DNA of 64,000 nucleotides, taken from Polynucleobacter sp. AP-Reno-20A-A9 (GTDB lineage: Bacteria; Pseudomonadota; Gammaproteobacteria; Burkholderiales; Burkholderiaceae). The position numbers and the translations under genes are program-made. Of the stretch, positions 54,874 through 64,000 are shown in pieces (position 1 is the first letter of the stretch; every line of letters starts with the position of its first letter). The notes under the pieces were generated by a model that was not told where the DNA came from, did no database searches, and saw only the letters and a list, made by a program, of their open reading frames with translations. Where the stretch lies: positions 186,425 to 250,424 of the forward strand of contig NZ_JACVPB010000002.1 of NCBI RefSeq assembly GCF_018882085.1, read 5' to 3'.

Positions 54874-55536
54874 ATGATGCGCTTATGGGGTCGTAAAAGT
54901 TCTATTAACGTTCAAAAAGTATTGTGGTGTTTTGCTGAGCTTGGATTAAAAGAAGGTAAAGACTTTGAGCGGATCGATGCAGGTCTTCAATTTGGAAAAA
55001 ATAATACGCCGGAGTTTTTAAAGCTCAACCCAAATGGCTTAGTACCTACACTGGAAGATGGTGACGTGGTGCTTTGGGAATCCAACACCATCATGCGTTA
55101 TTTAGCCCGCCAGCATGATCAGGCTGGGCGCTTTACTGCAGATATTAAGACTCAATACGAATCCGAGAAGTGGATGGATTGGCAATTAGGCACGATGTGG
55201 CCAGCGCTGCGCATTGCATTTCTTGGTCTCACTAGAACACTAGAGTCAGAACGTAAATACGACTCGATTCTCAAGGGATATCAAGAAACAAATCGGCTAC
55301 TTGGATTGCTAGATCAAACCTTATCCAAGCAAAGCTATTGCGCAGGAAATCAATTTCAGATTGGGGATATTGTTCTAGCCCTTTGCGTCAGCCGCTGGAT
55401 TCTTCTAAATCAGACCTTTCCACAACATACTGGCGAGCGTGCAGCCCTTAAGAATATTGACGCTTGGATGAAGCGCTTAGAGACAGAAACTTGCTTTAAC
55501 GATATTGCTGAAAAAGAACTTAATATCGTTAAATAG
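54874..55536 (+). CDS. glutathione S-transferase
   Basis: The 220-aa protein has a thioredoxin-fold N-terminal domain (about 1-80) with MRLWGRKSSINVQKVLWCFAELGL, the cis-proline LVPTLEDGDVVLWESNTIMRYLAR glutathione site and an all-alpha C-terminal domain with FQIGDIVLALCVSRW. It conjugates or reduces substrates with glutathione; the substrate is not predictable. Two adjacent ATGs (54874 and 54877) could start translation. It is the last gene before the convergent efflux cluster. Confidence 0.92.
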   Translation: MMRLWGRKSSINVQKVLWCFAELGLKEGKDFERIDAGLQFGKNNTPEFLKLNPNGLVPTLEDGDVVLWESNTIMRYLARQHDQAGRFTADIKTQYESEKWMDWQLGTMWPALRIAFLGLTRTLESERKYDSILKGYQETNRLLGLLDQTLSKQSYCAGNQFQIGDIVLALCVSRWILLNQTFPQHTGERAALKNIDAWMKRLETETCFNDIAEKELNIVK

Positions 55537-55555
55537 TTTTCCTGCCTTTTATTTT

Positions 55556-58500
55556 TTACTGCTGCTTAAATTTCTTAGCGTGATGATCGGCACCAATAAA
55601 TAAGTACATTGCAGGTACTACGAAGAGTGTAAACAGCGTACCAATTGATAGGCCAGTGAAAATCACGATGCCCATGGATTTACGTCCTGCGGCACCAGCC
55701 CCAGAAGCAATCACCAAAGGCAGTACCCCCAACACCATTGCGGCAGTCGTCATCAAGATAGGCCGCAAACGGACGCTACTCGCTTCAACGATGGCATCGA
55801 GCTTACTGCGCCCCGCCTCTTGAAGCTCATTCGCAAACTCCACAATCAAAATGCCGTGCTTACTAATCAAGCCCATCAGAGTGACTAGGCCAACCTGGGT
55901 ATAGACATTTAAGGTAGTGAATCCCAAATTAATAAAAATCAAGGCGCCGAATAAGGCTAGGGGCACAGAAACCAAAATCACAATCGGATCACGGAAACTT
56001 TCAAACTGCGCCGCAAGCACCAAGAACACAATCAAGATCGCAAAAAACATAGTTACTAGGAACCCACCAGATTCAGCCATAAATTGGCGTGACGGGCCTG
56101 CATAGTCCATGGTGTAACCATTTGGCGCAACCTCTTTCAGAGTCTGACGCATGTACTCTAATAAATCTGCTTGTGAAATAAATGGAGTGCTTACACCCGA
56201 GATTGTTGCTGAATTCAATTGCTGGAAGTGATTGATAGACTGTGGCACAACTCTTTGCTTAATCGTTGCAATAGTGCGCGCCTGGACCATCGCACCACTT
56301 GGAGTGCGAATATAGTAATCCAATATTTGATCTGGATTTAGACGATCCACTTGCTTCACTTGCGGAATCACACGATAAGAGCGTCCAGCTACTGAGAAGT
56401 AATTCACATATCCACCACCTAAAGCAGCAGATAAAGCGGAGCCGACTTGTTGCTGAGTCATGCCTAAGGCAGCGACTTTTTCTCGATCAATCTCTAAAAC
56501 ATCTTGTGGCTTATCAATCTTGAGATCAGAATCCACGAAGAAGAAATTGCCACTGCGGCGTGCCTTATCAAGTACTGCTTGTGAGACTTCATTTAACGCC
56601 GCATAAGATTCTGTTGTATTAATAACAACCTGTACAGGCAAGCCTTGAGCGCCAGGTAAGGCCGGAAATTGGAAGGCAGCAACGCGTGCGCCTGCAATAG
56701 AGTTCCACTTTTGCTGCATATCTTCTTGGAACTTGGTTGCATTACGACTGCGCTCACCCCAGTCTTTAAGCAAGATACCACCAAAGCTCGAAGTTGGGCT
56801 GGTGATCTGGAAAGCCTGTTCGTATTCTGGTTCTGCAGCGGCAATTGCGTAGATTTGATCTGCATAAGTCTGCATTTGTGTAACTGTACTGTTAGGAGGT
56901 CCTGATGCTTGCATCAAAACAATGCCTTGGTCTTCGGTTGGTGCCAATTCAGCACGCGCAGTTGAGTACAAATAAGCTACACCGCCTAGCAAGATGACTC
57001 CCATCACGATGATGACCTGCCAAGTGCTTAGCAAATCACGCAAAGTGGTTTGATAGCTGTGATGTACCTTCTCAAAAATACGATCAATCTTTTGTACAAA
57101 AGGTGAAGCCTCTTGCTCTTCTGTAAAGATTCGAGAACACATCATCGGGGAAAGCGTCAAAGCAATCAATCCCGAAACCGCTACTGCACTAGCCAAAGTA
57201 AAGGCAAACTCAGTAAACAGTGCGCCAGTTAGGCCCCCCTGAAAGCCAATAGGGATATACACAGCAATCAGCACTACCGTCATTGCCAAAATAGGGCCCC
57301 CTAATTCGCGCGCAGCGATTAAAGACGCCTCCAGCGGAGACTTGCCTTCTTTCATGTGACGGTCAACGTTTTCCACCACGATGATGGCGTCGTCTACCAC
57401 CAATCCAATTGCCAATACCAAAGCCAAGAGAGTAAGCAAGTTAATCGAATAGCCCAGCACTTGCATGAGGAAAAAAGTACCAATGAGCGATAAAGGCATT
57501 GCAATCACTGGAACAGCAACTGCACGAGCGCTACCCAAGAAGAGGTAGATCACCACAGTCACAATCACCAAGGCCTCTATTAAAGTAGAAACCACTTCAT
57601 CAATGGAACTGGTAATAAATTTCGTTGAGTCATAAACAATCTTGCCCGTCATGCCAATGGGTAATTGCTTCTGAATATCCGGCACGACATCGCGAACCCT
57701 TTGCGCTACGTCCAATAGGTTGGCCTGCGGCGCAACTTTAATAGCAATAAACACTGATCTCTTACCGCTAAAGGCAACGTTCGTGTTGTAGTCCTCAGAC
57801 CCCATGGTGACATTAGCCACCTGGTCTAAATACACAATATTCACGCCATCTTTTTTAATGACAAGCTTGCGAAACTCATCCAGAGTATGCAAGTCGGTGC
57901 CAGCAACTAAGTCAACCGAGACCATCTCGCCTTTGGTGCTTCCAACTGCAGACAAGTAATTGTTTGCTGACATGGCGTTATAAACATCATCGGCGCCCAC
58001 ACCAAGACCAGCCATCTTCTCTCGATCCAACCAGGCGCGTAAGGCGAATTTACGTCCTCCAGTGATCTCTGCGTTCTGAACTCCCTCAACAGAGTCCAGC
58101 TTTGGCTTTACAACTCGCAATAGATAGTCGGTAATAGCATTGTTGGGGATGTCATCGCTATAGAAACCCATATACATTGCAGCAGTAGATTGCCCTACCT
58201 GCACTGTCAAAATAGGTTGTTGCGCCTGCGGTGGCAACTGATTCTTTACAGCACTAATTTGAGTCTGTATCTGCGTTAATGCTGCGTTTGAGTCATAGTT
58301 CAGCTTGAGCGTTGCAGTAATGGTGGAGACCCCACTCACGCTGGCAGAAGATAAATAATCAATGCCCTGAGCCTGTGCTATAGATGCCTCAAGAGGCTGA
58401 GTAATAAAGCCTGCAATCGTTTCAGGATCGGCACCATAGTAGGCCGTAGTGATTGTCACAATCGCATTTTGCGTTTGTGGATATTGATTGACAGGCAAAG

Positions 58501-58591
58501 AACCAATTGCCTTCAAACCAAAAATCAGTACCAGGGCACTCACCACCATGGAGAGCACTGGCCTACGGATGAATATGTCAGTCCAATTCAT
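55556..58591 (-). CDS. RND-type multidrug efflux permease (HAE1 family)
   Basis: The 1011-residue inner-membrane protein starts MNWTDIFIRRPVLSMVVSALVLIFG. It has the RND motif GLVVDDAIIVVENVDRHM in the fourth transmembrane helix region (Asp-Asp of the proton relay) and duplicated large periplasmic loops. The conserved ends GLISKHGILIVEFANE and RLRPILMTTAAMVLGVLPLV are present. It should export hydrophobic compounds or antibiotics by proton antiport. It lies 7 bp after the adaptor gene; substrates are not predictable. Confidence 0.95.
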   Translation of the reverse strand: MNWTDIFIRRPVLSMVVSALVLIFGLKAIGSLPVNQYPQTQNAIVTITTAYYGADPETIAGFITQPLEASIAQAQGIDYLSSASVSGVSTITATLKLNYDSNAALTQIQTQISAVKNQLPPQAQQPILTVQVGQSTAAMYMGFYSDDIPNNAITDYLLRVVKPKLDSVEGVQNAEITGGRKFALRAWLDREKMAGLGVGADDVYNAMSANNYLSAVGSTKGEMVSVDLVAGTDLHTLDEFRKLVIKKDGVNIVYLDQVANVTMGSEDYNTNVAFSGKRSVFIAIKVAPQANLLDVAQRVRDVVPDIQKQLPIGMTGKIVYDSTKFITSSIDEVVSTLIEALVIVTVVIYLFLGSARAVAVPVIAMPLSLIGTFFLMQVLGYSINLLTLLALVLAIGLVVDDAIIVVENVDRHMKEGKSPLEASLIAARELGGPILAMTVVLIAVYIPIGFQGGLTGALFTEFAFTLASAVAVSGLIALTLSPMMCSRIFTEEQEASPFVQKIDRIFEKVHHSYQTTLRDLLSTWQVIIVMGVILLGGVAYLYSTARAELAPTEDQGIVLMQASGPPNSTVTQMQTYADQIYAIAAAEPEYEQAFQITSPTSSFGGILLKDWGERSRNATKFQEDMQQKWNSIAGARVAAFQFPALPGAQGLPVQVVINTTESYAALNEVSQAVLDKARRSGNFFFVDSDLKIDKPQDVLEIDREKVAALGMTQQQVGSALSAALGGGYVNYFSVAGRSYRVIPQVKQVDRLNPDQILDYYIRTPSGAMVQARTIATIKQRVVPQSINHFQQLNSATISGVSTPFISQADLLEYMRQTLKEVAPNGYTMDYAGPSRQFMAESGGFLVTMFFAILIVFLVLAAQFESFRDPIVILVSVPLALFGALIFINLGFTTLNVYTQVGLVTLMGLISKHGILIVEFANELQEAGRSKLDAIVEASSVRLRPILMTTAAMVLGVLPLVIASGAGAAGRKSMGIVIFTGLSIGTLFTLFVVPAMYLFIGADHHAKKFKQQ

Positions 58592-58598
58592 CTGCTAT

Positions 58599-59930
58599 TT
58601 ATTCCTGCGGCTTTGGATCGGGTGAGTTTGCTGGCTGCACCTTGTTATTAATAATCAGCGGTGTGCCATTCTTGAGCTTCAGCTGGCCACTGGTGACAAC
58701 CGTTGCGCCTTCATCAACGCCCTTCAAAATTGCAACTTGATCACCGCGAGTTAATCCAGTAGTTACAAATACCTGTTGGGCCTCAAGAGCTGGATTGCCT
58801 TGTTTATCTTTCTTGCCGGTAGGTTTAGCAATAAAGATGGTCGAGCCATACGGGTTGTAGGTAACTGCCGTCTGAGGCAGAGTCAAGTATTTCACTTGAT
58901 CGCCCAGCTTGATATTCACGTTAGCAAACATGCCCGGCAAAATTTTCTTATCCGGATTAGCGAGCTGCGCTTCAACTTGAATATTACGTGTATTGGTATC
59001 GACCTTTGGACTAACAGCCGTAATCTTTCCTACAAAGCTCGCATCCTTAAATGCATCGGTAGTCACTTCAACTTCTTGCCCAACCTGAATGAGCTCGGCA
59101 TTATTTTGCGGCAAGTTGAAATCCACAAAAATAGGATCCAAGGTTTGTAGTGTTAGCAACTTATCGCCAGGATTTACATACTGTCCTGGGTTAATAGAAA
59201 CAATGCCCACACGACCACTAAATGGCGCTTTGAGATTTTTCTTGGCTACTAAAGCAGTTTGCTGCTCAACCTGAGCTTGTTTTGATTTGGAATCAGCGGC
59301 GCTCGTATCAAATACGTTCTTACTAATTGCCTGAATGGCCAACTGCTGTCTATCGCGCTCATTGATGACTTTTGCGAGATCAGACATTGCCTTTAAAGAG
59401 TTCAGCTGAGCTACATCAGATGCATCATTTAACTTAATGAGGAGTTCACCCTCTTTAACGTCTTGACCTGACTTAATCGGCACAGTCTGAACCAAGCCGC
59501 CAATCTCCGTGCTGAGCTCAACACCTCTAAATGCACGGACATTACCTACGCTGGTTAACTTGGGCTGCCATTCTGCATTAGCAATCACCATGGTAGATAC
59601 CGTTGCAGGAGGCAATCCCATGCCCGCGATGAAATGCTTAATCATGAAAGTCTTGAATTGATTGAAAGCGAAGATCAAACCCAATAATAAAAATACGCCA
59701 CAAAGCATGATGGTCATACGACGCTGCAAGGGCTCCATTGCCATGAGCTTTTCATGGGCCTTGGTACCACGCCATTTCTGACCCATGCGCGCCCAAAAGG
59801 CTTTTGCCTTTTCCCACAGAGCAATTACTCTCTCACGCAATTTCCATTCAATTGCTTTACGTTGTGTCCATACCCACAAGGCAAGAACCAAGGCAACGAG
59901 CTTGTTCTTAATTTGTTCCAGAAGTTTCAT
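58599..59930 (-). CDS. RND efflux periplasmic adaptor subunit with N-terminal extension
   Basis: The 443-aa membrane fusion protein bridges pump and outer-membrane channel. The canonical part starts around residue 63 (MAMEPLQRRMTIML, transmembrane helix about 73-91). It then has the lipoyl halves (STEIGGLVQTVPIKSGQDVKEGELLIKL and KKNLKAPFSGRVGIV), a coiled hairpin and the beta-barrel. Before it lies an unusual 62-residue Trp/Lys/Arg-rich extension (Trp at 19, 21, 29, 39, 46 and 53). The ATG at 59930 overlaps the outer-membrane factor gene by 23 bp; a later start at Met63 or Met65 has no clear ribosome site. Confidence 0.92.
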   Translation of the reverse strand: MKLLEQIKNKLVALVLALWVWTQRKAIEWKLRERVIALWEKAKAFWARMGQKWRGTKAHEKLMAMEPLQRRMTIMLCGVFLLLGLIFAFNQFKTFMIKHFIAGMGLPPATVSTMVIANAEWQPKLTSVGNVRAFRGVELSTEIGGLVQTVPIKSGQDVKEGELLIKLNDASDVAQLNSLKAMSDLAKVINERDRQQLAIQAISKNVFDTSAADSKSKQAQVEQQTALVAKKNLKAPFSGRVGIVSINPGQYVNPGDKLLTLQTLDPIFVDFNLPQNNAELIQVGQEVEVTTDAFKDASFVGKITAVSPKVDTNTRNIQVEAQLANPDKKILPGMFANVNIKLGDQVKYLTLPQTAVTYNPYGSTIFIAKPTGKKDKQGNPALEAQQVFVTTGLTRGDQVAILKGVDEGATVVTSGQLKLKNGTPLIINNKVQPANSPDPKPQE

Positions 59931-61434
59931 TTTGATCTTTGTTCGCTATGTCTTTTGGTTTAAAAGCAGGGCCTTCACGATTCCACCAGCCGCCGCCTAA
60001 TGCTGCAAATAAAGCTGCCGTATCTGAGAAGCGAGTTGCTTGTGCTGCAACAGATTTCACTTTTGCTTGCTGATACTGATTTTGGTAATAGAGCACTGCT
60101 AAATAACTAGCTGTACCGAGTTTGTACTGTTGCTGCACTAAGTCCAGAGTTTCATAGGCATAACGCTCTGCGTCCGATGCTGCTTTGAGTGCTTGCGCAC
60201 CAGTCTCTAGTGCGCGTAATGCATTGGCTACTTCTTGGAATGCGTTTAAGACGGTTGCCTGATATTGAAATGCAGCTTGCTCATAGTTGGCAATGGCTCC
60301 ACGACGTTGCGCCAACAGCTGACCACCCTGAAACAGTGGCTGCAAGATACCGCCACCAAGGGACCATAATGCAGAGTTCGGTCCAAATAGCCCGTTAGAT
60401 GTCAGTGCGGCTGCACCAATAGATCCCGTGATATTAAATTGTGGCAATAAGTTCGCCGTTGCAACACCAACGAAAGCATTTTGAGCTTTTAACTGGGCTT
60501 CAGCCGCCCGAACATCAGGACGTTGCCGCACCAGGCTGGAAGGCACCGATAGAGGCAGCTTCTCTGGCAAATGCAAATTGGCCAAATCAAACTTTGCAAT
60601 ATTAGCGTTGCTCGGAATCTCTCCCACTAGCACTGCTAATTGATTGCGAGCAAATGCGAGGTTTCTTTCGTAGTTAAAGAGATCGACTTGAGAATTCGAT
60701 ACTAAAGTTCGCTGTGAAGTGACATCCACCCTTGAAACCGTACCAATGATTAATTGCTTTTCAGTGACTTCAGCAAGATTCGTTTGGGCTTTCAGAATTT
60801 CTTCTGTGGCTTGCATCTGCGCACGCAGTGCGGCCTCTTTAACAGCGCTCGTCACTACGTTAGCTGTTAACGAAAGATAAGCACCCTCTAATTGAAACTG
60901 TGCAACCTCTGCTTGCGCGCGCGCACCTTCAACCGCTCTACGAGCCCCACCAAACACATCCAACTTATAAGTCACATTAACTGTGGCGTTGTAGAGGTTA
61001 TAAGTGTCAGAGCCGTAGTTCATGCCATAGACGGCTGAGGGCTGTTTCTGTCTTATGGCATTTGCACCCACACCAATTGCTGGAAAGTACTGGCCACCAA
61101 TCTGTGCGTTGACATTTTCTTGGGCAGCACGCAATGCTGCATCAGCTGCACCTAAATTTGGATTCTGCTCGAGCGCTCTTTTGATAAGGGCATCAAGCTC
61201 AGGAGATTTATACAGCTCCCACCATTGCGCTTCTATATCTGCGCCTTCAACAAACTCTTGGCCTGTACCGCCTGGAACACCAGGCGCAGTGGTGAGCGTC
61301 TTCGTTAATGGGGTTTCTGTATATGAAGAGGTCTTGGGCGCCTCAGGCTGCTTAAAGTCTGGCCCAACTGCGCACGCAGAGAGAACTAACGCACAAATTA
61401 GCGGAAGCAATTTCAAACCTGAAAGACGGGGCAT
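59908..61434 (-). CDS. NodT-family outer-membrane efflux lipoprotein
   Basis: The 508-residue protein (from ATG at 61434) has a lipobox LSAC (LVLSACAVGPDFKQPEAP) and two TolC-like repeats: WWELYKSPELDALIKRALEQNPNLGAADAALRAA, and SSLVRQRPDVRAAEAQLKAQNAFVGVATANLLPQFNITGSIG. It forms the outer-membrane exit duct. It is first of the three genes OMF-adaptor-pump on one strand, with overlap into the adaptor. An ATG eight codons earlier (61458) is an alternative start. Confidence 0.95.
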   Translation of the reverse strand: MPRLSGLKLLPLICALVLSACAVGPDFKQPEAPKTSSYTETPLTKTLTTAPGVPGGTGQEFVEGADIEAQWWELYKSPELDALIKRALEQNPNLGAADAALRAAQENVNAQIGGQYFPAIGVGANAIRQKQPSAVYGMNYGSDTYNLYNATVNVTYKLDVFGGARRAVEGARAQAEVAQFQLEGAYLSLTANVVTSAVKEAALRAQMQATEEILKAQTNLAEVTEKQLIIGTVSRVDVTSQRTLVSNSQVDLFNYERNLAFARNQLAVLVGEIPSNANIAKFDLANLHLPEKLPLSVPSSLVRQRPDVRAAEAQLKAQNAFVGVATANLLPQFNITGSIGAAALTSNGLFGPNSALWSLGGGILQPLFQGGQLLAQRRGAIANYEQAAFQYQATVLNAFQEVANALRALETGAQALKAASDAERYAYETLDLVQQQYKLGTASYLAVLYYQNQYQQAKVKSVAAQATRFSDTAALFAALGGGWWNREGPAFKPKDIANKDQNETSGTN

Positions 61435-61497
61435 CGACAGAAACATGGGTTGCAACAAATATCCTCTTTTACAAGAGTTATTTGACCACAGAAATGC

Positions 61498-61523
61498 AAT
61501 CAGGACTTCGTAAAGCCCTGATT
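61498..61523 (-). terminator. probable terminator of glmS
   Basis: On the minus strand an 11-bp stem (one mismatch, AATCAGGGCTT with AAGTCCTGATT) closes a 4-base loop, about 53 bp after the glmS stop and before the outer-membrane factor gene. The T-tract after it is short. Confidence 0.5.
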
Positions 61524-61575
61524 TATCTACTGAATTTTGTCCACAACTTTAGGCGAATGTCAAACGGGCGAAAAA

Positions 61576-63408
61576 TTATTCAACCGTAACGCTCTTTGCT
61601 AGATTTCTGGGTTTATCAACATCAGTGCCGCGTGCGCAGGCTGTGTGATAAGCCAATAGCTGCAGGGGAACTACATGCAGTATTGGTGAGAGGTTACCGT
61701 AGTGCTCAGGCAGCTTTATGACATTAATGCCTTCACTACTTGAGATATGAGTATCTTGATCAGCAAAAACATATAGCTTGCCACCACGCGCTTTGACTTC
61801 CTGCATATTGGATTTAAGCTTTTCTAATAAGACATCATTAGGTGCAACGGTAACCACGGGCATCTTGTCTGTAACTAAAGCAAGCGGCCCATGCTTTAAC
61901 TCGCCTGCTGGATAAGCTTCGGCATGAATATAAGAAATTTCTTTGAGCTTTAGTGCGCCCTCAAGTGCAATTGGGTAGTGCATTCCACGGCCAAGGAATA
62001 GCGCATTTTCACACTTAGAAAAAGCATCGCTCCAGGCAATGATTTGTGGCTCAAGGGCTAGAACCGCATGAAGCGCTTTCGGTAAGTGGCGCAAGTCACG
62101 AAGCAATTCTTTTTCTTTTTCAGCAGAAATTTTGCCATCGCGCTTAGCAATCGAAACCGCCAAGAGATAGAGCGCCAATAGCTGTGTAGTAAATGCCTTT
62201 GTTGAAGCAACACCAATTTCAGCGCCAGCCTTAGTCAAGAAATGCCAATCAGTTTCACGAACCATGGCGCTACTGGCTACATTGCAGATAGCCAAGGTAT
62301 ACCGATGGCCCAAGCTCTTTGCGTGTCGCAATGCCGCCAAGGTATCTGCTGTCTCACCAGACTGTGAAACCACCACAATGAGTGTTTTTGGATTAGGTAC
62401 GGTGGTGCGATAGCGGTACTCACTCGCAATCTCTACTTGAGTCGGAATGCCCGCAATATCTTCTAACCAATATTTAGCGACGCATGCTGAGTAGTAACTG
62501 GTACCGCAAGCCAAGATCAAAATCTGCTCAAAAGCTTTCCAATCTTCTGGCTTAGCTTCAAATAGCTCAGGACCAAAGTCAGTGATATTGGCAAGCGTGT
62601 CGCCAATTGCCCTAGGCTGCTCAAAGATTTCTTTTTGCATGTAATGCTGATAAGGGCCAAGATCAACTGAGTCAGCTTGCGCAGGCATAGGCTTCAACTC
62701 TCTTTGGGCAGGCTGGCCTGCTTGGTCAATTACCTCTACGCCATCCGCCTTGAGAACAGCAACATCGCCCTCTTCCAAATACATCATGGAATGAGCGCGT
62801 CCTGCCAATGCCAAAGCATCAGAAGCCAAGAAGTGCTCATGATCGCCAATAGCAACTACTAGAGGAGATCCAGCACGAGCGCCTACTAAAGTGCTTGGAT
62901 TATCTTGTGCGATTACACCAATAGCGTATGCACCATGTAACTGAGGAAGCACCGCTCTTACTGATGCCGCAATATCTTTTTGTCCACTAGCAACATATTG
63001 CTGGTGAATTAAATGGGCGATCACTTCAGTATCTGTTTCAGAGGTAAATACATATCCAGCCGCTTTTAGATCAGCGCGTAGAACTTCATAGTTCTCAATA
63101 ATGCCGTTATGTACGACTGCAATTAAATCGTTTGAAGTATGTGGGTGTGCATTTTGGGTATCTGGCTTGCCGTGGGTAGCCCAACGTGTGTGCGCAATAC
63201 CCAAGGAGCCAAAGAAATCTTTACCTTGCTCGCCCAATTCAGAAACACGCGCAGTAGTTCGAGCTCTTTCGATGGGGTGCTTAGCATCCTCACCATTGAT
63301 TACTGCAAAGCCACAAGAGTCATAGCCACGGTACTCTAGGCGACGTAAACCTTCAACTAAAACATCAACAATATTTTTATGGGAGGCCGCGCCAACAATA
63401 CCGCACAT
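61576..63408 (-). CDS. glmS: glutamine-fructose-6-phosphate transaminase (isomerising)
   Basis: GlmS makes glucosamine 6-phosphate, the first step to UDP-GlcNAc for cell wall and lipopolysaccharide. The 610-aa protein starts MCGIVGAAS with the nucleophilic Cys2 after Met removal. It has the glutaminase domain with [10 protein letters not shown], then two SIS domains with [21 protein letters not shown] and STKAFTTQL, and ends [11 protein letters not shown]. Its start overlaps the glmU stop (TAATG), and an AAAGGG ribosome site is embedded in the last glmU codons. Confidence 0.97.
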   Translation of the reverse strand: MCGIVGAASHKNIVDVLVEGLRRLEYRGYDSCGFAVINGEDAKHPIERARTTARVSELGEQGKDFFGSLGIAHTRWATHGKPDTQNAHPHTSNDLIAVVHNGIIENYEVLRADLKAAGYVFTSETDTEVIAHLIHQQYVASGQKDIAASVRAVLPQLHGAYAIGVIAQDNPSTLVGARAGSPLVVAIGDHEHFLASDALALAGRAHSMMYLEEGDVAVLKADGVEVIDQAGQPAQRELKPMPAQADSVDLGPYQHYMQKEIFEQPRAIGDTLANITDFGPELFEAKPEDWKAFEQILILACGTSYYSACVAKYWLEDIAGIPTQVEIASEYRYRTTVPNPKTLIVVVSQSGETADTLAALRHAKSLGHRYTLAICNVASSAMVRETDWHFLTKAGAEIGVASTKAFTTQLLALYLLAVSIAKRDGKISAEKEKELLRDLRHLPKALHAVLALEPQIIAWSDAFSKCENALFLGRGMHYPIALEGALKLKEISYIHAEAYPAGELKHGPLALVTDKMPVVTVAPNDVLLEKLKSNMQEVKARGGKLYVFADQDTHISSSEGINVIKLPEHYGNLSPILHVVPLQLLAYHTACARGTDVDKPRNLAKSVTVE

Positions 63409-64000
63409 TATTTTTTACCCTTTGCAGTTTTCTTAACCGTCTTCTTGACGGCCTTCTTCACAGCCGTCTTTGCTGCTGCTTTTTTGGGGATTACTTTCTT
63501 GGCAGCAACTTTTTTAACTGCCGCTTTTTTCACCGGTTTCTTTTCTTGCTTGACAGGACGCTGCCACTGCAAAGAAATTTGTTTTGCTCGGGATACAGTC
63601 AGTTGATTGGCAGGGGCATCTTTAGTCAGGGTTGTACCAGCGCCCAATGTGGCGCCACGGCCAACACGCACAGGCGCAACCAACTGAGTATCTGAGCCAA
63701 TGAAGACATCATCCTCAATAATGGTCTGGTGTTTGTTAACACCATCGTAGTTACAAGTAATGGTGCCGGCACCAATATTGACTCGTGAACCAACAATAGA
63801 GTCGCCAACATAAGCCAAATGATTTGCTTTGCTATTAGCGGCAATTTTGCTGTTCTTCACTTCTACGAAATTACCAATATGCACATCATTTGATAAATCT
63901 GCGCCAGGACGCAAACGAGCATAAGGGCCAATTAATGATTGATTGCCTACTTTTGCGCCGTCCACATGGCTATATGCATGAATAGCTACACCCTTACCGA
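63408..64000 (-). CDS. glmU: bifunctional UDP-GlcNAc pyrophosphorylase GlmU, C-terminal part, with Lys/Ala-rich tail (partial)
   Basis: The gene runs off the window. The 197 codons seen cover most of the left-handed beta-helix acetyltransferase domain: [54 protein letters not shown] and [26 protein letters not shown]. The normal C-terminus would end at about QWQRPVK. Here 47 more residues follow (63411-63551), 21 of them Lys and 10 Ala, as [16 protein letters not shown] repeats like those of bacterial histone-H1 homologues. An internal GTG at 63965 is not a start. Its stop overlaps glmS by one base. Confidence 0.95.
   Translation of the reverse strand, partial: GKGVAIHAYSHVDGAKVGNQSLIGPYARLRPGADLSNDVHIGNFVEVKNSKIAANSKANHLAYVGDSIVGSRVNIGAGTITCNYDGVNKHQTIIEDDVFIGSDTQLVAPVRVGRGATLGAGTTLTKDAPANQLTVSRAKQISLQWQRPVKQEKKPVKKAAVKKVAAKKVIPKKAAAKTAVKKAVKKTVKKTAKGKK

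Noticed and set aside
63408..63965. Separate gene for an H1-like protein starting at the GTG at 63965
   Set aside because: The frame continues unbroken upstream to the window edge with GlmU sequence, so the Lys-rich stretch is the tail of GlmU, not a gene of its own.

Overview
The window is a gene-dense stretch of chromosome from a streamlined betaproteobacterium of the family Burkholderiaceae, most probably Polynucleobacter or a close relative. That placement rests on gene content and order read from the sequence: prs-rplY-pth, a ctaCD-ctaG-ctaE-SURF1-ctaAB-SCO block, gshA (iron-oxidiser/Burkholderia type)-gshB-EIIA-HPr-EI, a split metH, secB-grxC-rhodanese-gpsA, and a PhaM-type granule protein. 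Base composition looks moderate (mid-40s %GC by eye), intergenic gaps are very short, and many genes overlap by 4 nt. I see no rRNA, tRNA, IS element, prophage or CRISPR array. No gap between genes exceeds about 270 bp.

Layout. 1-2.5 kb: the end of prs, then rplY and pth, then a ferredoxin, coaD and rsmD on the other strand. 2.5-7.8 kb: an active/inactive M16 peptidase pair, ftsY, and rpoH under a perfect CIRCE operator. 7.8-16.9 kb: a complete aa3-type cytochrome c oxidase locus (structural subunits, haem O/A synthesis, copper delivery, SURF1 and several small membrane proteins). 17-24 kb: a BioC-like methyltransferase, comF, trmL, gpsA-secB-grxC-rhodanese, gpmA-ctpA-moeB. 24-32 kb: a permease-less PTS (EI, HPr, EIIA) joined to glutathione synthesis, then the nitrogen unit porin-glnK-amtB. 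32-39 kb: ubiK, lipoate genes lipA/lipB with a DUF493 protein, a hydrolase, a 2Fe-2S ferredoxin, a VanZ protein, birA-coaX and rfaE2. 39-44 kb: a tightly coupled five-gene operon (secreted glutathione peroxidase, FAD oxidoreductase, DUF1365, cyclopropane-synthase-like methyltransferase, SDR) that looks like a membrane-lipid modification system. 44-52.7 kb: dsbA, a SPOR protein, argS, split metH, phaM and an MBL hydrolase. 52.7-61.5 kb: DUF1289, acuI-like reductase, a small lipoprotein, flavin reductase, GST, and an RND efflux trio. 61.5-64 kb: glmS and the 3' part of glmU, which carries a histone-H1-like Lys/Ala tail.

The most unusual items are the CIRCE operator directly on rpoH, the five-gene lipid-modification operon coupled to a peroxidase, and the H1-like tail on GlmU. 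Everything was read by eye. Family assignments rest on recognised motifs and gene order, not on database searches.
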